A stretch of DNA of 56,828 bases. Source: Schoenoplectus triqueter. Its lineage: Eukaryota > Streptophyta > Magnoliopsida > Poales > Cyperaceae. Both the position numbers and the translations under genes were made by a program. Of this stretch, positions 46,243 through 56,828 are shown piece by piece (the first letter of the stretch is position 1; every line of letters starts with the position of its first letter). Location: positions 1 through 56,828 of the forward strand of contig CAXKVV010000347.1 in NCBI GenBank assembly GCA_964058805.1, read 5' to 3'. Below the pieces are notes generated by a model. It did no database searches. It had not been told where the DNA came from and saw nothing but the letters and a program-made list of their open reading frames with translations.

Positions 46243-46986
46243 CAGTACATGCTATTGCATGACAATGAACAATTATTTAGTAGTTGATTTCAAAACATAA
46301 ATTCATTTTTTTTTCAATCTTTACAAAAAAAAAAGATACTTTCCGCGTAAAAGGTACAGAATTTCTTATGTCACAAAAGTGTTCTACCAGAATCTAAAAA
46401 CAAAAATATCACTAAGGATAATGATTGAGCCATAAACACAGGCCTAATGAATCCAGTTCTTTGATTTGAAAGACGTTAAAAAAATATATCCAAAAACTTG
46501 AGTGCAAGTCGGTACTGGGAAATAATTAGCCAACCAATTATAACTCTTCTTATTAAAGCATAAAGAAGTTTACAGAAAAACTTTTCACCCAAAGCAAGAC
46601 AAACTAATTCCAACCCCCCTTCTTTTTCCCTCCCTCGTTTATCCCAGAGAACAAGAACTTCCATTTGGAACCCTAAGCACATCAGCAGAAATCAGAGCCA
46701 AATGGAACATGAACAATAATAATATACAAACAAAGCACTACTTTTTCTGGCCAAAAGAAGCAAAAGCAGACGGACTGTTAATTCATACAATAGGTACTTT
46801 CCACTTATCAACAAGAATTGAGGCAAACACCACAGCACTAAAATAAGAGGCAACTAATTCCTGCAAAAAGTTGCAACTGCAAATAAAAGAAAGAACAAAC
46901 AAAGAATCAAGTTTAGAAAAAAGAAAATTTATCTCAACAGATGTTATTTATTGTCAAAATGTAAGGCATGACATACTTTGCCAGCT

Positions 46987-49575
46987 TCATTCCATTCCAG
47001 CTAATTTGCATCTTAGTTCCAAATTTTGATTTTCCTGTACCAATATAAGTTACAAAACTATTATAAAGGATGAAAAATAAAACAGCAAATCATTGAAATT
47101 AACAATATGACTCCAATGACATTCCCAGTATAGTATTATGGCAGTTGATACCAGTCATCATCCAAAAGCAATACTATTTCCCATCTGTCTAATCTGATTT
47201 TTTTTAGTTTATTTGGCATCTTTATAAAGCTCTACAAATACACCTTTATGTGCTTTAGTACAGATCACCTAAATCTGAATACATATAGGCTGAAATTTGG
47301 AAAGGATAATATAATCCCCATTCGCCATGCTAAAGATAGAAACAGTGCGCTAACAACAATAAAGGGAAATGGAGCTGAAGTATATCAAGATAGAATTGTA
47401 TTCTTCTTGACAAATATATACAGTAGTGGAGCTTCAACAGTATTTTAGATGGGGCTGGCAAGTTCAAATCACGGGGTTAAAATTTTGTTGTCCGATATTT
47501 AGAAAATTCAAGCTATAGTTTTAAACCCTACACTTTGAATCTTTGATAGTTTCATTCAATAATTTGAAAAAACAAGCTAATACTTCAATACCTAGGGCAT
47601 AGGTGCTACCAAACGTTAACTTCTTATTTAGCACTCTCTATGTGCCCAAAATGAAAAATACGCTGTAGAATTGTAAAAGGTAGACTTGGGTTAAGCAAAA
47701 GTTAAAAAGTTAAGGCAAAACTGGGCCAGCAAAATAAATAGAATTGATGAATTTGGAAAGACTCGAAAGAAAAATCATGGTTCAGGAACTAAACAGGGAT
47801 CATTCACAGATCTTTTTGGTAAAAGATCTCGATACCACTTATATATGAAGATCCTAAATGGTGGAGAGGGAAGGGGGGGGGGGGGGGGGACATTGCCCGG
47901 GTTGGCCCCTTGTAAGCTCCGCATCTGAATATATACCACCGAAAACAAGAATGGTGATGCATAGCCTTCGATTATTAAGGATACCATTTTCTTCCCTCCG
48001 TTAGCTTCACAAAATATACATGTAAAAGAACCCACAATTCTACCTTGCATACATCATGAAAGGAGAGGCAATTTAGGTAATTTTTTGAGGGAATGAGAAC
48101 AAAGTGGACACCAAATTGTACCAAAACAGAAAGCATGCACATCAAATTGTCCAAAAAAGTTGTATTAATAAATAAAACAAGCCACTCACTTGCTCAAAAA
48201 CCACAGCCGTGGTCTTTTCGACCTGATGCGTCAGACTTTCGAGCTTGCGCAACATACTCCCATACAACTCCTCAATTTCATGCGTATATGCACTAGAAGG
48301 CTCCCCAACCAGCTTCTCCAACCTATCTACTGTAAAACCCTCTGTCGATTCATCGAGTACTGTCTGCTCACGTGCTTTTTCTTTCATGACCAACAAGCTT
48401 TCGTCCTTCTTGCTCTTCTTCTGTCCTCCACCACTGGAAGTTTACATTGCTTCTGTGTTAACCTTTTTTTCCCTTTTTTGTGAAACACATACTTCCTACA
48501 GAACTTTTTATATGCTTAAAACGTGAAGAATACAAAGCTAATTTCATAAGCTCACTTTTGAGTGCACAATTTTTTTTTTTTCTAAATGTTCTTTCCTGAA
48601 CTGTGAAACCAGTTCAAGATTTCTTATCTTCCCAAAATTTCAGCTATGAGTCAGAAAATATCAATCTAATATACAATAGCTTGTATAATTTACTTACTAT
48701 TAATAAGGAAAATGTTATTGAAGTTATCCATATGCTGACAATTGGACCATCACATTTGATTAACATTAGAGCTTTAGCAATACAGCTTGTTTACTAAAAT
48801 GTGTATCATGAACCACAGCAAACTAATTATGTTGTCTACTGGCACTTTCAGAACAAAGTATGAAAAAAACAATCATGCCATTTATGAACATATACTTGAT
48901 CTAATCTACTATGTATACTAACCATATCGCCATGGAATCACCATCATCCATTACTCTGATAGCACAAGGCATTGATGGAAGAGCCGACAAGTTAGCAGAG
49001 AAAGAGCTGTACTGACCTCCACTTGAGCTCGGCCCAACATTCAAAACACACAGAGACGCTGGCTCAAGCACTGGCTTTACACCGGGTCTAAGCAAAAATG
49101 CCCGGTAGTCATGGGTATGAACTGCACGGTTAGGGGAGAGAGACGAAGAAAGAATGAGAAACACACAAGGAGTGTTGCTACCTAGAGTTTTAGAGAGGGA
49201 AACTGACACAGCGAGCTCTCTCATGGAGGGACGAAGTGTTGAGTTACGGCGGAAGATAAACCAGCCAATGAGGGGAGAATTGGAGAAATGGGACTGTAGA
49301 AAGGAGGCGTCGACATGACCAAGAGAAGAGAAGAAAGAGACGGGAGAATTAAAAGAGAAGAGATGGGTAATGAAGAGGGAAGAGGGAGACGATGGGGTGG
49401 GAACAGAGGGGGAGGGATCAAAGTCGGATAGTTGAGGGGTAGGGGACGAGGGGAGGGAGAGGTGGCCGCAGAGGAGGCCAGACGAATCGGAGGTGGAGGT
49501 GGCGGCCAGGTGGAGGAGAGAGGCGAGAGCGGCGCCGGAGATGGAAAGATCATAGGAAGAAGGCGGCGTCGCCAT
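46987..49575 (-). CDS. Abraxas-like protein (BRCA1-A/BRISC scaffold, MPN-like)
   Basis: Three exons on the minus strand: 49575-48923, 48433-48190 and 47034-46987, giving 314 residues. Splice phases fit: exon 1 ends ATATG before GTTAGT, exon 2 starts after CCAG and ends GAGCAA before GTGAGT, exon 3 starts after ACAG. Start MATPPSSYDLSISG; an in-frame ATG at 49629 would add 18 residues. The N-terminal part (ISGAALASLLHLAA, LLCGHLS, GWFIFRRNSTLRPSMRE, HTHDYRAFLLRPG) matches plant Abraxas/FAM175 proteins, which have an MPN-like fold without catalytic metal residues. The C-terminal part is a coiled coil (LEKLVGEPSSAYTHEIEELY, MLRKLESL, NLELRCKLAGME). In animals such proteins scaffold the BRCC36 K63-deubiquitinase in DNA repair; the plant role is inferred. 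Divergent neighbour: SWC6. Confidence 0.85.
47873..47889. repeat. G17 homopolymer in intron 2 of the Abraxas-like gene
   Basis: Seventeen consecutive G on the plus strand, so C17 in the sense of the gene. Such runs are length-unstable and error-prone in sequencing. Confidence 0.9.
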
Positions 49576-49629
49576 TGAAGAGGGGGAGAAAGATTGGAAC
49601 TTTTTAGCGGATTCGATCGGAAGATGCAA

Positions 49630-50962
49630 AGAAATCCTTTGGTTTGATCGAAAGGTGCCAGAGAATTGGAAAGGCCCGAAGGGAGAGAAATTTGCAGCTT
49701 AAACCTTACTTAATGGTGATATTAATTGTCAGCAATCACCTTCTTTTTATGACTTTCTTTAGGTAGCTAGGTGATCTCTACAAAATAGATTTACCAAAAC
49801 AAGGAAAATGATGTATATATATGATTTTCTTAAAGAAGTAGGCAATTAATGAGACTGAACTATTAATATTATATTCGCTCAGTAGCTTCTCTTTGGCATA
49901 ACATTATGTCAAGAGCTGCATTATGTTATGCATATGCCTCGGTAGATTAGACAATTGAAAAAAAAGCCAAAAAAAAAGAGCTTAGACAATTGGAAAGTCA
50001 ATGATCAAGGAGGTCACATGTGGAATCGGAGAGGCCATCAAATGTTAAAATGAAAAAAAAAATTGTTAAAAGAATCTCTTAAAATTATTAAAAATTAGAA
50101 ATTAAATTATGGACATGTTATTTTCTTCGATAAAATTTATATCATTTCATATTCTATTAAATATTGCTAAATATGAATTATTATCACTTTTGTGTCTAAT
50201 TGATAATAACATTTTTATGAACTTTTATCATTTTTCATATAAACGTATAATTATTATTGCATGACAAAATTCTCTTGTACAGCTTGTCAAGCCGTCAGAT
50301 AGGTCCTATTAATATTAATCTTAATAATCTATACTATTATATAAAGCATCTAAGAATTGAAGAATTTATTTTTTATCATGATATTTTTTTTGTTATACCA
50401 ATTTTATCTCTTAATTAGATGGATAATATTTATTTTTGATTGATCGAACGTATGTAATCGCGTCCATTGATCTCTTTTTTCTCTCCATTTTTTTCTCATC
50501 TATATTGTTATTTCTATAATATAATATTTTTTAATTTAACAATCTTATATATGTTTGATAAGAAATTAACGATAATAATATATATTGAAATAATTTATTT
50601 TTTTTATCATAAACTCATGAATCATTAACTCATACCGTGTAAAAAATTTTATTAATGTGAATTTGTTATCTTATAATATTTAAATATTTAAATAAAAGAG
50701 TGATCTAAACGCACGATTATATTGATAGTAATAATAACACAACGACGACTAAGACGTAAGAGAATCACTTGATCTGAATAAAAAACAAGAATGAATATCT
50801 ACATATTTCAACAGCTGAGATTATTTCTCTACGCCAATGAAGTTTCGAAACATTCGCTGCTGTTCTACAACAAGTGCTCGCTAAAACCCTACTCCCGATT
50901 TCTCATCCCTGATCGAACTCGAAAGTGAGAGAAGGAAAAAGAGAGAGACCGCGAGTGAGACG
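49630..50962. other. Divergent intergenic region between Abraxas-like gene and SWC6
   Basis: AT-rich; must hold the promoters of both genes. No TATA box or element could be assigned with confidence. Confidence 0.5.
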
Positions 50963-52779
50963 ATGGAAGAAGAGAACACAGGTCCGTTCCGACGAACCTC
51001 GTCCCGGACGAGGAAGATGGCAACCAAGATGTCCGCTGCTCTCGCCAGCACTGACAACCGCACTCAGGTACCTCTCTTTCCCCCCATTTCTCATTTATTG
51101 TTTTTCTTCTAAAAGGTGCAATTCTTGAAATTGAATTTGAGTTCACTTGTTTGGTTGATTATTGACCCCCCTATTGGCTATTGTATTGTAGAGAGTGCTT
51201 ATTCCTTCTTTAAATGACTAGTTGCTCGATCTGCCATTTTGGTTCTTTTCAGTACCTTGGTACATTTACAACTGAGATGTTTAATTGAATTTGAGTTACT
51301 GAGCTAGGACTTGATTCCTGTTCAGTCCCCATGTTCACTCAACATCTCAGTTGTAAAAGACCCTCATCATAGTATTTTAGAATGTTAATAACTCCGCTTT
51401 TATAATGGCGTGAAATACAGGCTGCACTGGCGCGGCTAGAAGCATTGGAGTGCGACAATGCGGGACCTGAGATCATAGAGGTTAATGATGATGAGTATGA
51501 TTCCTTGGATGAAGATGACCAAGGTACACAAATTCATAGTTTCATGTATTATTATACTGTCAGGTAGTTATCATTTAGAGGTGGCAATCAGGCGGGTCGG
51601 GTCGGGTTCGGGTTCGGGTCAGGTGGGTCGGGTCGGGTCAATTTGACCTTCTGGAAGAAATCAGGTCGGGCCGGGTCGGATTAGGGTTGGGTCAGGTCGG
51701 GTCAATTTACATGTTGTGTTTTTTCAGATCTTTGATAGATTTTGATTGGATTGAAGGTCATTTGATCTCGGGTCGGGTCAGGTTGGGTTCGGGTCGGGTC
51801 AGTTTGACTTCTTTAAAAAGTCAGGTCGGTTCAGGTTTGGGTCCGGGCGGGTCGGGTAGGTTTCTCGGGTCAGGTCGAGTTCTGCCACCTCTAATCATTA
51901 CCAGGCAGTTTGTACTGACTGAGACACTATGCAATTATTATGGCATTAGGATTAAAAGCTTTTTCATATATTATTATACTGTCGAACAATGGAGTTTTCT
52001 TGTTGTCAGTCTGTACACCTGGTATGAACCATTTGGTAATGGTACTTCCTGTACTATACTTCTTGCTGGGATAAGAGTCTTTATTTTTATTCCTTCAATG
52101 TGATGCATGTCAAGTCTTTCTATTTGTTTTCTAGTTGATAAACTGATATCCTATGCCATAGTTGGTGTGTGGTTTCTTTATTTATTCTTCTCTGTTCCTC
52201 TGTTTTTTTTTTTTATTTCCAGTGTATGTTCAAAAGAAGCAACCAAAGGGCACTAAAAGAAAAACAAGACAAGCTAAAGCATTGGAAAATGCAAAAAAGG
52301 CTCCTAGATCTTTCATGGAAGTACTGCATGAGGTAAACCATGTTGATATTTGTTTTGAATAACAAAATCTCATTTTCGAATTGATTCAGCACTCAGATTT
52401 TCTCAATTTTTATGCCCCGTATTTTATATTTTTATCTCGATTAATTACTCAGATTTATGTTACACCATTAGCATGCACCTGTACAAGAATACATATCAGA
52501 TTTTTTTGCTGAACCAAGCCTAATTCTTTAAAACTTAATCTTCAATAATTGAAATCTTGTTTTAAACAAAAATAGGCAAATCTAGAGTCCTTACCTCCAC
52601 ATGTCCCTACCTACCTGCGAGCTGCAGTTGGTCCACCAAGCACTGCTTCTCGCCGTTACTTTTGCACTGTGTGTGGGAATGTTGCAAACTACACTTGCGT
52701 GAGATGTGGTGTTAGATTTTGTTCATGTAGGTGTCAGGTGATACATAATGATACTCGTTGCCTAAAGTTTGTAGCTTGA
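50963..52779 (+). CDS. SWC6: SWR1 complex subunit 6 (HIT zinc finger, SEF/SWC6)
   Basis: Four exons: 50963-51067, 51421-51523, 52223-52332 and 52576-52779, with GT/AG boundaries and consistent phases, giving 173 residues. Exon 1 reads MEEENTGPFRRTSSRTRKMA, then TKMSAALASTDNRTQ. The middle has an acidic patch (EVNDDEYDSLDEDD) and a basic patch (KKQPKGTKRKTRQAKALE). The C-terminus is the HIT zinc finger: RRYFCTVCGNVANYTCVRCG, then VRFCSCRCQVIH and CLKFVA at the end, with the full set of Cys/His ligands. This matches Arabidopsis SEF/SWC6 over its length. The protein is a nuclear subunit of the SWR1 remodeller that deposits H2A.Z, and is involved in flowering time. Intron 2 carries a hAT-like MITE. 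The 3' end faces the laccase gene, 597 bases away. Confidence 0.93.
51576..51893. mobile_element. hAT-like MITE in intron 2 of SWC6
   Basis: 318 bases with inverted ends TAGAGGTGGCA and TGCCACCTCTA, flanked by ATCATT on both sides (51570-51575 and 51894-51899). With ends shortened by one base, the 8-base flanks TATCATTT and AATCATTA agree at six positions. The interior is built from GGGTCGGGT/GGGTTCGGGT units. No coding capacity. Confidence 0.8.
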
Positions 52780-53376
52780 CCAGGTGGATTAAAACCTATT
52801 GTCTATTTTTCTGCTTGTATATTTTAACATGATATTGAGTAAAAAGGTTTCATTTTATTTTCTCCTAATTGTTTTTTAGTTACTCTTGGTCTATTTGAAC
52901 TTCATTTGTGTGGTTGGTTTTCAAAGCATTATAGTATTCAATTCATTTTCTTATTTCCTTTTTGAAAATCCAGTGATGACTAAACTAACTAAGACCCCAG
53001 ATTTCAGTTGTGTTTATTTCCTTTTCCACAATATATATCAATGTAATTTAAATTCAATGGTTGTACAAATCTTCTCACTTCTTTCATGTTGTTTGAATTT
53101 GCAATTTCATAGAGTAGCAATATGATTGGAGGCATTTTGCACAGAAATTCTGAGCTAGATAGTACCTTTCGCAATAACAAATGATCAATCTTATTACATA
53201 ACAAATATGTGCTACAACAAAAGTAATTGGTTTAATCGCTGATCTCTAAAGTGTCCATCAATCCATCAAATAGAACCAAAAGCAACAAATATGTCAAGAA
53301 ATCAACCTAATTGGCACAGTGAAGTATCTGTGTACCTTTTCTCGATTATATTCTTTCTCATGATTTCATCTATAAA

Positions 53377-54437
53377 TTAACAAAGAGGCAGATCATCAGG
53401 AGGGGGCTCCAAAGTTTCCAGCTCACCTTTTCCATCTTCAACTAAGAAAGCCATGGCAAGACCCCAAGTGATGTGCACATCCAAATGGCAATGCATTAGC
53501 CACACACCCGGGTTGTCTGCCACCCACCGGATAACTGCCCAACCATTCACTGGTACACTAACTGTATTCCTCAAGGGCGGGTCAACTAGGTTAAATTTCG
53601 GCGTGTCCTTTTTAGGGTTGAAGTTACCAAACCCTTGTGCCAAGATATAGAAATCATTTCCATGGAGGTGTATTGGATGGCTTTCAGCCGCAAATATATT
53701 AGTCCCTTGTAGTACCACTTGAACCACTGACCCATATTTCAGCTCGTAGACTTTCGTACCAGGAATCGGCTGCCATAGGCTGCGAGACACATTTTGTGCA
53801 GTGTAGTCAAACTGCACAGGTGGGACCGCAGGGAAGTCTGTAGTAAACACACCTGGTATTGTATGATAGTGTGCTTGGAGTATCGAAAAGTTGGAAGGTA
53901 GAACAAATGAAACATTGTTTATGCTAGCTGTAAAAATGGTCCCGTTGGGCCCACCACACTTCTTGCCACGTGGGCAGTTAAACAGACCCACGCCCACAGT
54001 GAAAAATAGATTTTCGTTAACCGGCTGAGGCAACTTAACAGCATCTAGGCTCCTAAAACTCTCAGCAAATTTTGTGGCAGTTGCAGTATCATTATATGCT
54101 GGTATCTTAGGAAATGCTATCTTAGAGTTTTTGGCTGTTTTAGTAGTTTCTGTGCTGTAATATATGATGGCAGTGGTGGTGGTGTTGTCAAAAGGGACAC
54201 CTTGGGCACTGGCATAGGCCCGGGCAGCCAAGTAATAGCTCCCGGGAGCACGGTCAAAGGTGACCAGCACATCAGTGGTCTGGCCAGGACCCAGCATGCG
54301 AACAGAGGTGCTGAAAGGTCTGTCATATGATGCATCGGCCCCTACCACTGTCATTTTGTGTCCAGCAATGGCAATGAATAGCTCGGTGTTTAAGGCGGCG
54401 TTGATGAACCGAAGGAGGTTGGTCTCACCTGCCTTCA
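53377..54437 (-). CDS. Laccase, 3' part only (multicopper oxidase)
   Basis: One exon of about 353 codons. It starts after a CCAG acceptor (exon begins TGAAGGCAGGTGAG at 54437, phase 1) and ends with stop at 53377-53379. It covers cupredoxin domains 2 and 3 of a plant laccase: [46 protein letters not shown], the copper-binding loops [13 protein letters not shown] (about 53660) and [20 protein letters not shown] (about 53450), and the family C-terminus DDLPLC. Plant laccases are secreted and oxidise monolignols and other phenolics in the cell wall. The first domain and signal peptide (about 200 residues) are absent between 54438 and the window end, where transposon sequence lies. Either a long intron separates them or the gene is truncated. 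The remaining reading frame is unbroken. Confidence 0.88.
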
Positions 54438-55590
54438 CTGGAATTGTTGTTGTGTTTGCCAAAATACAAACCACCAAAATACTTATTGGGATGATTAGTT
54501 AAGTAGGTTAAACATGAGCTTGTTCAGATAGATTTGAGACTACAATGAACTTTAAAGCAACTAGCTCGAGTAACTATCGGTCTTTGTAGCAGGAGAAATG
54601 CCGTACTATGTGATTTTATTAATCAAATTGAAAAAGGAGATGTTACAGGTAGCAAGGGAGGGGGGGGGGGGGTTGAGTATCTATTACATTTGAATCTAAC
54701 CTACAACAATATTAACCGGACTAGAGTACTTCAATGTTACACTAAAGATCTATGCAATAATAATAATAAAAATTACAATAACAATGATAGCTGTAACAAA
54801 CTCGGTCTAGACATTTAAAACTGAATTTGAAACTCAATCAAGACCAAAAAGCTCAAAAATCAGCTAATCATATAAGTTTCTTTTTTTTCATTTACTAAAA
54901 AAAAAAACTCTATCGTTTTTGCCGTACTAAATTTATGGTAGAAAAATCGTTGCACTTTTCGGTACAGTAGATGTTACTAGCTTTATTTTTTATTTTATTT
55001 TGACCTGTCAATACTTTGAGAACATTCCACCTCGGACCTTACACACCTCTGTTTTTCGGGGACCTTTTCAACTTTGACGGAGTCTCTACGATCTTTACAG
55101 TACATACAAAAAATATTAGATGTATCCAGGATTTAAGGGTAAAGAGAAAATACCTTTTTTCAGTGTAAAATTTGAAAAAGAAAAGATTTTTTTTTTAAAA
55201 AAAAGTGCAGAAATTACGAGATGTTCACTGTACATCCAAGAAATCCTATTATTTTGTTCTCTTACTAATTTCAACATGTTTCGAACATTTTAAAAACCAT
55301 CAAAAACCATAAGCAATTCATAAAAAAGGGCAAATTTTCAATATTTCATGTTATATGCTCTAAAAAAAATTTGGTCATAATTCTGTAACTTCTTTTCGGT
55401 TTGTCATATTTTGAACAAATTTTCTGCAAAAATAAAATAATATAAACTGGAAAGAAAAAGTGTTTACGTCTCATACGACAAATCATGATGTGTGCTTGCT
55501 CCATGCATGTTGCAATGCAAAATGTGTCATGTCGAAACACATTGAAATTTATTTTTTCTTTCTTCTTATAGGTTTCTAAAGACCAGTAGC
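54438..55590. other. Gene-free stretch upstream of the laccase exon
   Basis: No upstream laccase exon found. Contains a G13 run at 54660-54672, short A/T runs and AT-rich sequence. Confidence 0.5.
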
Positions 55591-55808
55591 CAGGGGCAGA
55601 TTCAGAATAGCAATCAAGCTACGACACATTACAGTAGGTTCAAGAAAAATAATACCATCCCATAGCCCAATTTGAAATGAAGCGACGACACCTCTATGTA
55701 AATTGTTCCCTAGTTCTCTCCAACAGAAATGTTAATACTATGACAGTTAGGTTTCAAAATGAAGCAACGGCATGGGCCTGGGTTTGCCCTCACATAGGCC
55801 CGCCCCTG
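55591..55808. mobile_element. Short hAT-like MITE
   Basis: 218 bases between CAGGGGCAGATTC and GGCCCGCCCCTG, that is inverted CAGGGGC ends. Flanking 8-mers CCAGTAGC and TCGGTAGC agree at six positions, consistent with an old hAT target duplication. Confidence 0.7.
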
Positions 55809-56312
55809 TCGGTAGCCGATCAAATGATACGCGGGTAGCTTGCACAAGAAAATAAACCTATGACCATGATTTTACTATAAAACTTAACTTTTGAGCAATG
55901 TCAAAGAGAAGGGAAAGGTCAAACGAATAAATAAGAGTGATCAAGAGAAGGAAGAATGAGCCAATGCTGAATTTGAGCCTAAAAATCCAATAATATCTAC
56001 CGTAGGTTCAAATCGACAACTTAATCCATGCCAAATATCATAGTCTCAATAGTTATTTGTTGACATCCCATCACCTCTCCCAAGCATCCCTCTCTAAAGA
56101 CTCATCGCATCAAATCTGAGTCCAAGATATGTGACCGTACAGATTCAATGCCCCATACAGTATCACTCGTTGTATCATCTGCCTCCACCAGTCTCAAGAC
56201 GTCTACTAGAATCCATAAGGTCAAGTCTGTCGCCTCTAACTACCCTCTGTCTAGATAATTTTATAATGGTACTCACAACCATGTGACATGTCTTAACCGT
56301 CAAAACTCCACC

Positions 56313-56828
56313 TCAACCTGCCATGTCATCACCTCCTACAGCTCTACACGTAGGAATGTCAGTTGATACGGTAATGGATTCGAGCTCCATCATACTAACT
56401 TTCTCAAAGAGACCACTGCACCTAGTATCCCGAATGATAGTCATATCATCATGAAGTACCTCCATGAACCCATCGTGAATCCGTAGCTCATACTTGTCTG
56501 AATCTAATTCATTGAGTGACACAAGATCCCTCCATACACTAGGTACATACCGAACACCGGTAACTATACGGATCATATCATTATACATCCAGAACCTAAC
56601 CATACCAACTCCGACAACCGATAAAGTCGATCCATCAGCTAAAGTGACGATACCACCGGACATCTCATCAAGGGAATCAAACCAATCCCTCCGAGGATAA
56701 ACATGAAATATTCTCTCAGAGTCTAACACTCAGCTACTACCAGTGCCACCACTATCTCTGCATATCTCGTCACCAACAGTCTCACACACATCCCCCTCAC
56801 CCATACATATAATGACATCACTGTCATC
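56313..56828 (-). mobile_element. Degenerate Copia fragment (protease / GAG-pre-integrase)
   Basis: The minus strand enters the window with DDSDVIICMGEGDVCE, then an in-frame stop, then LDSERIFHVYPRRDWFDSL and the GAG-pre-integrase-like TLADGSTLSVVGVGMVRFWM, RYVPSVWRDLVSLNELDS and LRIHDGFMEVLHD. In intact Copia proteins the LDSG triad of the protease lies at LDSE; the Gly is lost here and the stop sits just before it, so it is inactive. Related sequence with stops seems to continue to about 56000. The 5' part lies beyond the window. Confidence 0.75.

Noticed and set aside
47775..48050. 91-codon minus-strand frame next to the poly-G run
   Set aside because: It lies in intron 2 of the Abraxas-like gene and includes a proline run created by the homopolymer.
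50889..51146. Several minus-strand frames near 51 kb
   Set aside because: They are antisense to exon 1 of SWC6, whose exon structure and protein match the family.
51687..52103. 138-codon plus-strand frame
   Set aside because: It lies in SWC6 intron 2 and is translated mostly from the GGGTCGGGT repeats of the MITE.

Overview
The window is nuclear DNA of a flowering plant: very AT-rich intergenic sequence, intron-containing plant genes (a SWC6/SEF-type HIT zinc-finger protein, an Abraxas-like protein, a laccase), plant MATH-BTB proteins, and remnants of Copia, LINE and hAT-like elements. I cannot name the species. Intronless, tandemly multiplied MATH-BTB genes are best known from grasses, but that does not settle the clade.

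Left part (1-33010): a tandem array of one large unit. Units A (1-10638) and B (10639-21622) are almost identical. Unit C (21623-about 30231) is an older, rearranged copy, and a fourth unit D (about 30566-33010) is badly decayed. Each of A, B and C carries an intact intronless MATH-BTB gene (probable CUL3 ubiquitin-ligase substrate adaptor) and, further downstream on the same strand, a short gene for an 86-residue secreted peptide with four cysteines that I do not recognise. A and B also hold a second, broken MATH-BTB copy, a decayed Copia element and a small TIR transposon. C lacks these, but has its own insertions: a 614-bp hAT-like MITE with a perfect 8-bp target duplication, a GC-rich patch and a LINE fragment. 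The BTB half of the MATH-BTB gene appears identical at base level in all three units although the MATH half and the flanks differ, which suggests gene conversion.

Middle part (33-46 kb): repeat-dominated. It holds foldback repeats, a TIR element filled with about 1.2 kb of TAA/TCATAA-type repeat, isolated exon fragments of an ArfGAP (AGD14-type) gene and a choline-monooxygenase-like gene that keep splice sites, a diverged MATH-BTB gene on the minus strand with an unusual hydrophobic C-terminal tail, a 140-bp tandem repeat, a possible LINE tail and another MATH-BTB remnant.

Right part (46.9-56.8 kb): ordinary genes. A three-exon Abraxas-like gene (minus) lies divergent to the four-exon SWC6/SEF gene (plus), which carries a hAT-like MITE in intron 2. 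SWC6 converges on the 3' part of a laccase gene (minus) whose upstream exons are not in the window. Beyond it lie a 218-bp hAT-like MITE and a degenerate Copia fragment. Apart from the array, the genes show no obvious joint pathway.
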